The notes under the pieces: generated by a model
Told to the model about the DNA's origin: nothing
The model's database searches: none
The model's input: only the letters and a program-made list of their open reading frames with translations
DNA from: an uncultured Oscillospiraceae bacterium
Lineage (GTDB): Bacteria; Bacillota; Clostridia; Oscillospirales; Acutalibacteraceae
Assembly (NCBI GenBank): GCA_900544515.1
Contig: UQVI01000108.1
Coordinates: 1-6,021, forward strand
Direction: 5' to 3'
DNA: 6,021 nt
In this document: positions 1-6,021 of the stretch, one piece after another
Layout of the letters: each line of letters begins with the position of its first letter
How positions within the stretch are numbered: the first letter of the stretch is position 1
Made by a program: the position numbers and the translations under genes

Positions 1-46
1 AGATTCGCCTTAGTCTCGTGGGCTCGGAGATGTGTATAAGAGACAG
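1..46 (+). other. Untrimmed Nextera i7 adapter (sequencing artefact)
   Basis: This is synthetic library sequence, not genome. In order it holds the last four bases of the P7 primer (1-4, AGAT), an 8-base index (5-12, TCGCCTTA), the Nextera read-2 overhang (13-27, GTCTCGTGGGCTCGG) and the 19-base Tn5 mosaic end (28-46, AGATGTGTATAAGAGACAG). From memory, the index is the primer-strand form of Nextera N701 (read as TAAGGCGA). The order is exactly that of the reverse complement of a read running through a short insert into the adapter, so the contig end was built from an untrimmed read. Genomic sequence starts at 47, which marks a transposase cut site in the library, not a native transposon end. 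Confidence 0.98.
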
Positions 47-59
47 ATGTAAAACAAAG

Positions 60-64
60 CAGGT
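60..64 (+). promoter_or_regulatory. Probable ribosome binding site of uvrB
   Basis: CAGGT lies seven bases before the ATG at 72 and matches part of the AGGAGGTGA consensus. It supports ATG72 as the true start. Only 25 native bases (47-71) precede the gene, so its promoter and any LexA operator lie outside the window; none is visible here. Confidence 0.5.
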
Positions 65-71
65 AGACAGT

Positions 72-2024
72 ATGGACAAGTTTAAACTGGTAAGTAAATT
101 TAAGCCCACAGGTGATCAGCCTCAGGCTATTGAATCACTTGTAAAAGGCATTTTGAATGGTGATAAGGAGCAGACACTTATGGGTGTAACAGGCTCCGGC
201 AAAACCTTTACAATGGCGAATATTATCGAAAAGGTAAATAAGCCTACACTTGTTCTGGCACATAATAAAACGCTTGCAGCACAGCTCTGCAGTGAGTTCA
301 AGGAGTTTTTTCCTGAAAATGCAGTAGAATACTTTGTGTCCTATTATGATTACTATCAGCCGGAGGCTTATGTTCCTACTACTGATACCTATATCGAAAA
401 GGATTCATCCATTAATGATGAGATTGATAAGCTGCGTCATTCTGCTACTGCAGCACTTTTTGAAAGACGGGATGTAATAATCGTAGCATCTGTTTCCTGT
501 ATTTATTCCATCGGTGACCCAATTGATTATCAGAGTATGGTGATCTCGCTGCGTACCGGAATGGAGTACGGACGTGACGCTCTTATTGAAAAGCTTGTAT
601 CCATTCAGTATGAACGCAATGATATTAATTTTGTAAGAAATAAATTCAGAGTGCGCGGTGATACGCTTGAGGTGTTTCCTGCAGGATCTTCAGGCAATGC
701 CATAAGAATAGAATTTTTTGGTGATGAGATTGACAGAATCTGTGAAATTCAGCCGCTAACAGGTAAGGCGGAGGGAATACTTTCCCACGTCTGCCTTTAT
801 CCTGCGTCACATTATGTTGTCGGTGCTGAAAAAATGAAGATCGCCATTGATAAGATTTACAATGAAATGGTTGAAAGAGTTGCCGAGTTTGAGGAACAGG
901 GAAAGCTTTTAGAGGCGCAGCGTATCAAAGAGCGTACGATGAATGATATCGAAATGCTCAGAGAAACAGGCTTCTGTAAGGGTATTGAAAACTATTCCGC
1001 TGTTATGAGCGGCAGAAAAAGCGGTGAAGCACCTTTTACTCTTATTGATTATTTTCCTGATGATTTTCTCCTGTTTTGTGATGAAAGCCACGTTATGCTT
1101 CCTCAGGTAAGAGGTATGTATGCAGGCGACAGAGCACGTAAGCAGAGCCTTGTTGAATATGGTTTCAGACTTCCGTCAGCACTGGATAACAGACCGCTTC
1201 AGTTTGACGAGTTCTATAATAAAATCAATCAGGTTGTATTCACTTCAGCAACACCGGGTGCTTTTGAAAAGGAAAAGAGTACACAGATTGTTGAGCAGGT
1301 TATCAGGCCTACAGGACTGCTTGACCCTGTTATTACAGTAAAGCCGACTGAGGACCAGATGGATGATCTTTTGTCTGAAATTAATATCCGTGCCCAGAGG
1401 CAGGAAAGAGTGCTTGTAACAACGCTCACAAAGGCTATGGCAGAGGATTTAACCAAATATCTTGAAGGCTTTGATGTCAAGGTGCGTTATATGCACCACG
1501 ATATTGATACAATTGAGCGTATGGAAATCATCCGTGATTTGCGTCTCGGTGAATTTGATGTGCTTGTCGGCATTAACCTTCTGCGTGAGGGTCTTGATAT
1601 TCCTGAGGTTTCGCTTGTTGCAATCCTTGATGCGGACAAGGAAGGCTTTCTGCGTTCTGAAACATCACTTGTACAGACAATCGGCCGTGCTGCTCGTAAT
1701 GAGCATGGTGAGGTTATTATGTACGCGGACAGCGTTACTCCGTCAATGGAGCGTGCTATCACCGAAACTGTAAGAAGAAGAGGTATTCAGGAGGCGTATA
1801 ACGAAGAGCACGGAATCACCCCTCAGACCATAAAGAAGGATGTCCGTCAGATTATTGAAATTACATCTAAGGAAAAGATAGAAGGTAAGCGTAAGCATCT
1901 TACCAAAAAAGAAAAGCAGCAGCTTATTCCGCAGCTGACGAAAGAGATGAAGGAGGCAGCTCGTATGCTTGAATTTGAACACGCCGCATTTTTACGTGAT
2001 CAGATTGCAGAGCTTGAAAAATAA
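72..2024 (+). CDS. uvrB: UvrB, excinuclease ABC subunit B
   Basis: UvrB is the damage-verifying helicase-like subunit of cytoplasmic nucleotide excision repair. UvrA loads it at lesions; it inserts a beta-hairpin between the strands and then recruits UvrC. The 650-residue product carries the family motifs in order: Walker A GVTGSGKT (38-45), the tyrosine-rich beta-hairpin starting YYDYYQPEAYVP (91-102), the GIENYS block before the Walker B/DEAD-like DESH (337-340), TSATPG (391-396), the helicase C motif VGINLLREGLD (499-509), and motif VI QTIGRAARN (535-543) with its arginines. A charged C-terminal UVR helix pair (about 618-650) is the UvrC-binding domain. The length is near the usual 655-675. 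ATG72 is chosen because MDKFKLVSKFKPTGDQPQAI matches the normal UvrB N-terminus and a weak Shine-Dalgarno precedes it. The frame stays open upstream to a GTG at 18, but those codons come mostly from the adapter and give the artefact peptide MGSEMCIRDR. The MATE gene begins three bases after the stop. Confidence 0.98.
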   Translation: MDKFKLVSKFKPTGDQPQAIESLVKGILNGDKEQTLMGVTGSGKTFTMANIIEKVNKPTLVLAHNKTLAAQLCSEFKEFFPENAVEYFVSYYDYYQPEAYVPTTDTYIEKDSSINDEIDKLRHSATAALFERRDVIIVASVSCIYSIGDPIDYQSMVISLRTGMEYGRDALIEKLVSIQYERNDINFVRNKFRVRGDTLEVFPAGSSGNAIRIEFFGDEIDRICEIQPLTGKAEGILSHVCLYPASHYVVGAEKMKIAIDKIYNEMVERVAEFEEQGKLLEAQRIKERTMNDIEMLRETGFCKGIENYSAVMSGRKSGEAPFTLIDYFPDDFLLFCDESHVMLPQVRGMYAGDRARKQSLVEYGFRLPSALDNRPLQFDEFYNKINQVVFTSATPGAFEKEKSTQIVEQVIRPTGLLDPVITVKPTEDQMDDLLSEINIRAQRQERVLVTTLTKAMAEDLTKYLEGFDVKVRYMHHDIDTIERMEIIRDLRLGEFDVLVGINLLREGLDIPEVSLVAILDADKEGFLRSETSLVQTIGRAARNEHGEVIMYADSVTPSMERAITETVRRRGIQEAYNEEHGITPQTIKKDVRQIIEITSKEKIEGKRKHLTKKEKQQLIPQLTKEMKEAARMLEFEHAAFLRDQIAELEK

Positions 2025-2030
2025 AAAATG
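2022..2030 (+). promoter_or_regulatory. uvrB stop / MATE start coupling junction
   Basis: The uvrB stop TAA (2022-2024) is followed by AAA and then the ATG of the transporter (2028-2030). The preceding 15-20 bases lie inside the uvrB end and are mostly A, with no convincing AGGAGG-like site (only a weak GAG at 2010-2012). Ribosomes finishing uvrB most likely reinitiate here, so transporter synthesis should depend on uvrB translation. This is an inference from spacing. Confidence 0.5.
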
Positions 2031-3446
2031 AAAAAATTATTTAGTGATAAAGAATTCTGGAAAACAGCGATAAGGCTGACAATTCCTGTTGCACTTCAGA
2101 ATCTGCTTACAAGCTCTTTTGTGCTTGCAGATACGCTGCTTGTAAGCAGTCTTGGTACAGTTGCACTGTCCTCAGTTGGTATGATGGGGCAGTGGAACTT
2201 TCTTATGAATATGATTCTTGTTGGCTTCTGTTCTGCAACAACTGTTTTCATTTCGCAATTCTGGGGTGTTAAGGATTTAAAGAAAATTCGTCATATAGGC
2301 GGTATATCCATATTATTTGCACTGGCAGTTGCTGTTATATTTACAATTATAAGCCTTGTGATTCCCAGTGGTGTAGTCAGTATATTTAATGATAATGAGG
2401 ATGTAATAGCAACAGGTACGGAATATCTGAAGGTAGTTGCTTTTTCCTTTATTCCGATAGCATTAACAAATATACTTGCATCCATTCTGCGAGCAGTTGA
2501 AAATGTAAAATTGCCGATGTATGCATCTGCATTCACAACTGTGCTTAATATTTTCCTGGATTACAGTATGATATTCGGTAAATTCGGCTTCCCTGAAATG
2601 GGCATAAAGGGTGCCGCTCTCGCAACATCCATATCTGCCTGGCTTGGTGTTGTACTGATTGTATTGATATCTGTATTTCAGAAGAATATATTGGTTGTCA
2701 AAGGAAAGGAATATTTTCAGTTTTCCAAAAAAGAATTAGGTGCTTATATTTCAAAGGCCGCTCCTGTTGTTTTGAACGAAGGAATGTGGGGCGGAGGTAC
2801 GTTTGTATATAATGTTATTTTCGCCAATATGGGCTATGAATATTTTTCAGCTCTTACGATTGTGAGGAGCTTTGAAAACATTGCCTTTGTAATATTTATC
2901 GGTCTTTGCAGTGCAGCCTCTGTTATGATAGGTAAATCAATAGGTCAGGGTGAAATCAGAAAAGGACTTCTTGAGTCAAAACGGTTTATGTTTATCGTTC
3001 CTGCTTTTGCAATTGTGATAGCCATACTCATTATTGTGTTCAGAGCTCAGCTTGTAAGTGTATTTAATATGGGCAATAATATAAGCGAAACTGCGATTGA
3101 AACAGCATTGTCACTTATGATGATTTATGCAATTGCATTTCCGTTAAGAATTATGCCGTACCTTGAGGTGGTAGCTATATTCCGTTCGGGCGGTGATACA
3201 ATTACAGGTGCTAAATATGAATTGATGTCTCTTTGGGCGTTGTCCGTTCCGGCAACATTAATTGCCGTATATGTGTTTAAGGCTCCGTTTTTGGCTGCAT
3301 ATGCAATTATGTACATTTTTGAGGATATACCGAAAAATATTTTGTGTATGAAATTCTATTTATCAAAAAAGTGGATTAAACCTGTTACCGAAGAAGGTAT
3401 AAAGGGATTGGAGAAATTTAAAAATAATCAGCGTGGTGAAAAATAA
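2028..3446 (+). CDS. MATE-family multidrug/toxin efflux transporter
   Basis: The product is a 472-residue inner-membrane protein of the MATE family, antiporters that expel organic cations and other toxic compounds using Na+ or H+ gradients. The hydrophobic pattern fits twelve membrane segments in two six-helix halves, roughly at 13-35, 47-75, 92-113, 133-155, 163-185, 193-217, 238-265, 275-298, 318-338, 355-378, 395-418 and 420-442. Family-type features are the TM1 stretch with an acidic residue (LADTLLVSSLG, D35), the FISQFWG end of TM2, RAVENVKLPMYAS before TM5, N174 and D178 in TM5, MGIKGAALAT leading into TM6, an acidic E251 in TM7, and RSGGDT (386-391). D35 and E251 lie where NorM-type transporters carry functional acidic residues, but this is judged by eye. 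There is no signal peptide; the tail is short, charged and cytoplasmic. Its place between uvrB and uvrA is the odd feature. The substrate cannot be told from sequence. MATE assignment is firm; subfamily (NorM-like or DinF-like) is not. Confidence 0.93.
   Translation: MKKLFSDKEFWKTAIRLTIPVALQNLLTSSFVLADTLLVSSLGTVALSSVGMMGQWNFLMNMILVGFCSATTVFISQFWGVKDLKKIRHIGGISILFALAVAVIFTIISLVIPSGVVSIFNDNEDVIATGTEYLKVVAFSFIPIALTNILASILRAVENVKLPMYASAFTTVLNIFLDYSMIFGKFGFPEMGIKGAALATSISAWLGVVLIVLISVFQKNILVVKGKEYFQFSKKELGAYISKAAPVVLNEGMWGGGTFVYNVIFANMGYEYFSALTIVRSFENIAFVIFIGLCSAASVMIGKSIGQGEIRKGLLESKRFMFIVPAFAIVIAILIIVFRAQLVSVFNMGNNISETAIETALSLMMIYAIAFPLRIMPYLEVVAIFRSGGDTITGAKYELMSLWALSVPATLIAVYVFKAPFLAAYAIMYIFEDIPKNILCMKFYLSKKWIKPVTEEGIKGLEKFKNNQRGEK
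3435..3439 (+). promoter_or_regulatory. Ribosome binding site of uvrA
   Basis: GGTGA, the 3' half of the AGGAGGTGA consensus, ends six bases before the uvrA ATG at 3446 and sits inside the last codons of the MATE gene. The start shares one base with the preceding stop (TAATG, 3444-3448), the usual mark of translational coupling. Confidence 0.6.
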
Positions 3447-6021
3447 TGGCAAAGAATATAATAATTAAAGGTGCAAGAGAGCATAATCTGAAAAATATTG
3501 ATATTGAAATACCCAGAGATAAGCTTATTGTTTTTACAGGATTATCAGGCTCAGGTAAATCAAGTCTTGCTTTCGATACAATTTATGCGGAGGGTCAGCG
3601 AAGATATGTTGAGTCTCTTTCATCCTATGCAAGGCAGTTTTTAGGTCAGATGGAGAAGCCTGATGTGGACTATATTGACGGACTTTCACCTGCAATTTCA
3701 ATTGACCAAAAAACAACAAGCCGTAATCCCCGTTCAACGGTTGGTACGGTTACGGAAATTTATGACTATCTCAGACTTCTTTATGCTCGTATCGGTGTTC
3801 CGCACTGTACAAAATGCGGCAGGGAAATTACACAACAGACCGTTGACCAGATTGTTGATGCTGTTCTTAAGCTGGAGGAAAAAACAAGAATACAGATTTT
3901 AGCACCGATTGTAAGAGGCCGCAAAGGTGAATATGTTAAAGAACTTGACAATGTTCGTAAGTCGGGTTTTGTTCGCGTACGCGTTGATGGTTCGGTTTAT
4001 GATTTGTCTGAAGAGATTAAAATGGATAAAAACAAGAAGCACAATATCGAGGTTATTGTGGACAGGCTTGTTATCAGTGACAGTATTAAATCACGTCTTA
4101 CGGATTCAATTGAAACGGCAACACATCTTTCTGACGGTGTGGTTATCATTGATATTGTGGGCGACAGGGAAGAGCTGTTTTCACTGAATTATGCCTGCCC
4201 TGAGCATGGTGCAGTTATTGAGGAAATGAGTCCTCGTATGTTCTCGTTCAACAATCCCTTCGGTGCCTGTAAAAAGTGCGGCGGTCTCGGAGCATATAAA
4301 GAAATTGATCCTGAGCTGATTATCCCTAATAAAAAGCTGTCCATTAATCAGGGTGCTATCAAGGCGTCAGGCTGGAATATCAATGATGGCTCTATTGCAA
4401 AAATGTATTATGAGGGACTTGCAAAGGAATATAAGTTCTCTCTTGATGTGCCGATTGAGATGATTTCAAAGGAAGGACTGAATGCAATCCTTTACGGAAC
4501 AGGTGATAAAAAGCTTTCTATGAAACGTGTTACCTCCTACGGCACAGGAACGTATAAAAATACATTTGAAGGCATTGTCTCAAATCTTAAGAGACGTTAT
4601 GAGGAAACGACTTCTGATTGGGCACGCAATGATATTGAACAGGTTATGACTATCTGCACCTGCCCTGACTGTAAAGGCTCACGTCTTACACCTGAAATAA
4701 TGAGTGTAACTGTGGGAGGTAAAAATATTTATGAATTCTGTAAAATGCCGATTGGTGAGGAGCTTGAATTCATAAACAACCTTCAGCTTACCGAAAGGGA
4801 AAAGCTTATCGGCACACTTGTTATCAATGAAATAAGGGAAAGACTGGAATTTCTTAATTCAGTGGGTCTTGAATATCTTTCATTATCACGTGAAGCTGCA
4901 ACTCTTTCAGGCGGTGAGGCGCAGCGTATCCGCCTTGCAACCCAGATAGGCTCATCTCTTATGGGTGTTCTTTATATTCTTGACGAGCCTTCAATCGGTC
5001 TTCACCAGAGAGATAATGATAAGCTGCTCGGCACACTTAAGCATCTTCGTGATTTAGGCAATACACTGATTGTGGTTGAACACGATGAGGATACAATGCG
5101 AAATGCCGATTATATAGTGGATATCGGTCCGGGTGCAGGTGTACACGGCGGCGAGCTGATTGCAGCAGGTACGGTTGACGATATCATAAATTGTGAAAAA
5201 TCAATTACAGGTATGTATCTCAGCGGCAAGCGTTCTATCCCTGTGCCAGAAAAACGCAGAAAGGGAAACGGCAAAAAGCTTACTGTTTATAAAGCCGCTG
5301 AAAATAATCTTAAAAATATAGATGTGGAAATTCCGCTTGGTAAATTTGTTGCGGTTACAGGTGTTTCAGGTTCAGGCAAATCAAGCCTTGTAAACGAGAT
5401 ATTGAATAAATACCTTTCAAACATTCTTAATGGTGCAAAGAAGAGACCGGGTAAGTTTGAAAAAATCACAGGTGCAGATAACCTTGATAAGGTTATAAAT
5501 ATTGACCAGTCACCAATCGGCAGGACACCGCGTTCCAATCCTGCAACTTACACAGGCGTTTTCAACGATATACGTGAGCTTTATGCTCAGACAGCTGATG
5601 CAAAGCAGCGAGGCTATAAAGCCAACCGTTTTTCCTTTAATGTAAAAGGTGGACGCTGTGAGGCCTGTCAGGGTGACGGTATTGTTAAAATTGAAATGCA
5701 TTTTCTTGCAGACGTTTATGTGCCCTGTGAGGTTTGCGGTGGTAAACGCTATAACCGTGAAACGCTGGAGGTTAAGTTTAAAGGCAAGTCCATTTTTGAT
5801 GTACTTGAAATGACTGTTGACGAGGGTGTGGAATTTTTTGCTCAGCAGCCTAAAATCTATAATAAGCTGAAAACACTTTCCGATGTGGGTCTCGGCTATA
5901 TTAAAATCGGACAGAGTGCCACAACGCTTTCAGGCGGTGAGGCGCAGCGAGTTAAGTTAGCTACAGAATTGTCAAAGAGAAGCACAGGCAAAACAATTTA
6001 TATTCTTGACGAGCCTACAAC
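3446..6021 (+). CDS. uvrA: UvrA, excinuclease ABC subunit A (3' truncated by window end)
   Basis: UvrA is the dimeric ABC-type ATPase that scans DNA for bulky lesions and hands UvrB to them in nucleotide excision repair. I translated the frame throughout: 858 complete codons and no internal stop. Both ATPase modules are present. Module I has Walker A GLSGSGKSS (32-40), signature LSGGEAQRIRLA (from 487) and Walker B ILDEPSIGLH (D513, E514). Module II has Walker A GVSGSGKSS (639-647), signature LSGGEAQRVKLA (from 828) and Walker B ILDEPT (D855, E856). Zinc-site candidates are C121/C124, C251/H254 with C275/C278, C406/C409, and C738/C741 with C761/C764. Module numbering runs about two residues behind E. 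coli UvrA, which puts H254 at a position where E. coli has cysteine. The UvrB-binding insertion should span about 130-245. Against the usual ~940 residues, about 80-90 are missing: the rest of module II after Walker B, including its switch histidine, and the tail. The cut is the window edge, not a mutation. ATG3446 gives the canonical N-terminus IIIKGAREHNLKNIDIEIPR. Confidence 0.98.
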   Translation, partial: MAKNIIIKGAREHNLKNIDIEIPRDKLIVFTGLSGSGKSSLAFDTIYAEGQRRYVESLSSYARQFLGQMEKPDVDYIDGLSPAISIDQKTTSRNPRSTVGTVTEIYDYLRLLYARIGVPHCTKCGREITQQTVDQIVDAVLKLEEKTRIQILAPIVRGRKGEYVKELDNVRKSGFVRVRVDGSVYDLSEEIKMDKNKKHNIEVIVDRLVISDSIKSRLTDSIETATHLSDGVVIIDIVGDREELFSLNYACPEHGAVIEEMSPRMFSFNNPFGACKKCGGLGAYKEIDPELIIPNKKLSINQGAIKASGWNINDGSIAKMYYEGLAKEYKFSLDVPIEMISKEGLNAILYGTGDKKLSMKRVTSYGTGTYKNTFEGIVSNLKRRYEETTSDWARNDIEQVMTICTCPDCKGSRLTPEIMSVTVGGKNIYEFCKMPIGEELEFINNLQLTEREKLIGTLVINEIRERLEFLNSVGLEYLSLSREAATLSGGEAQRIRLATQIGSSLMGVLYILDEPSIGLHQRDNDKLLGTLKHLRDLGNTLIVVEHDEDTMRNADYIVDIGPGAGVHGGELIAAGTVDDIINCEKSITGMYLSGKRSIPVPEKRRKGNGKKLTVYKAAENNLKNIDVEIPLGKFVAVTGVSGSGKSSLVNEILNKYLSNILNGAKKRPGKFEKITGADNLDKVINIDQSPIGRTPRSNPATYTGVFNDIRELYAQTADAKQRGYKANRFSFNVKGGRCEACQGDGIVKIEMHFLADVYVPCEVCGGKRYNRETLEVKFKGKSIFDVLEMTVDEGVEFFAQQPKIYNKLKTLSDVGLGYIKIGQSATTLSGGEAQRVKLATELSKRSTGKTIYILDEPT
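4904..4926 (+). repeat. Direct repeat A, copy 1 (ABC signature I of uvrA)
   Basis: These 23 bases, encoding LSGGEAQ plus two bases of the next arginine codon, are identical at every position to 5927-5949, including all silent sites. The copies are 1023 bases (341 codons) apart, so both are in the same frame. They reflect the ancient internal duplication of UvrA's ATPase modules. Confidence 0.9.
4971..4990 (+). repeat. Direct repeat B, copy 1 (Walker B I of uvrA)
   Basis: TTTATATTCTTGACGAGCCT, which covers the codons for YILDEP, is identical to 5997-6016. The offset is 1026 bases, one codon more than for repeat A, so the two ATPase modules differ by one residue between signature and Walker B. 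Confidence 0.9.
5927..5949 (+). repeat. Direct repeat A, copy 2 (ABC signature II of uvrA)
   Basis: Exact 23-base match to 4904-4926. The matches end at differing bases on both sides (T versus G before, T versus A after), so the identity stops abruptly outside the signature motif. Confidence 0.9.
5997..6016 (+). repeat. Direct repeat B, copy 2 (Walker B II of uvrA)
   Basis: Exact 20-base match to 4971-4990, five bases before the window ends. The next codon differs (ACA for threonine here, TCA for serine in module I), as is normal for DEPT versus DEPS in UvrA. Confidence 0.9.

Noticed and set aside
28..46. Tn5 mosaic end as a native transposon terminus
   Set aside because: It is joined to the Nextera overhang, an index and the P7 primer end, there is no transposase or second inverted end, and it lies at the contig edge. 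It is library adapter.
47..71. LexA/SOS box or promoter upstream of uvrB
   Set aside because: Only 25 native bases are available and they hold no GAAC/GTTC-type palindrome or -10/-35 pair. Absence here says nothing, because the true upstream region is cut off.
909..1982. Antisense open frames at 909-1091, 1229-1480, 1487-1762 and 1743-1982, and + strand frames at 1120-1341 and 1462-1773
   Set aside because: All lie wholly inside uvrB, whose motifs run unbroken through the region. Their translations show no recognisable domain and no ribosome binding site was evident; they are coding shadows.
2291..3316. Antisense open frames at 2291-2536 and 3125-3316
   Set aside because: They lie inside the MATE gene, opposite its hydrophobic segments, and show no independent gene signals.
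3534..5701. Open frames inside uvrA: minus strand 3534-3737, 5287-5538, 5510-5701; plus strand 3663-3902, 3927-4187
   Set aside because: The uvrA frame was translated in full from 3446 to the window end without a stop and carries every expected UvrA motif, so these are out-of-frame shadows.
6008..6021. uvrA as a truncated pseudogene ending after Walker B
   Set aside because: The frame is still open at the last base, and the sequence simply stops at the window edge within the DEPT motif. There is no sign of decay.
1..6021. A hidden novel system (defence genes, CRISPR array, small RNA, prophage, riboswitch)
   Set aside because: Native sequence is filled by three known coding genes with at most 3 bases between them. 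No repeat array, structured noncoding stretch, tRNA-like fold or integrase was found on reading either strand.

Overview
The window looks like the start of an assembled contig from an AT-rich Gram-positive bacterium. The likeliest source is a gut-type Clostridia member of the Ruminococcaceae/Oscillospiraceae kind. That placement is inferred from the style of the UvrA, UvrB and MATE proteins, the codon use, and GGTGA/AGGT-type ribosome binding sites; no rRNA or other marker is present to confirm it.

Layout: positions 1-46 are not biological. They are an untrimmed Illumina Nextera i7-side adapter ending in the Tn5 mosaic end, so native DNA begins at 47. After 25 bases of native leader come three genes, all on the + strand and packed without real gaps: uvrB (72-2024, complete, 650 aa), a MATE-family multidrug/toxin efflux transporter (2028-3446, complete, 472 aa) and uvrA (3446 to the window end, 858 complete codons, lacking roughly its last 80-90 residues). 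Three bases separate uvrB from the MATE gene, and the MATE stop overlaps the uvrA start in TAATG. This points to one transcript with translational coupling. No intergenic stretch is long enough to hide another gene, and no terminator or internal promoter is visible.

Function: UvrA and UvrB are the damage-recognition and damage-verification proteins of bacterial nucleotide excision repair. UvrA dimers find distorted DNA and load UvrB, which then recruits UvrC to make the incisions. The inserted membrane transporter is the one notable point. It would place export of a toxic compound under the same transcript as repair of bulky DNA lesions, recalling the E. coli lexA-dinF operon, where a MATE-family gene is damage-inducible. 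Whether this insertion is functional or incidental cannot be decided from one locus.

I found no CRISPR array, RNA gene, native mobile element, defence system or other undescribed system. Apart from the adapter artefact and the MATE insertion, this is ordinary core-genome sequence.
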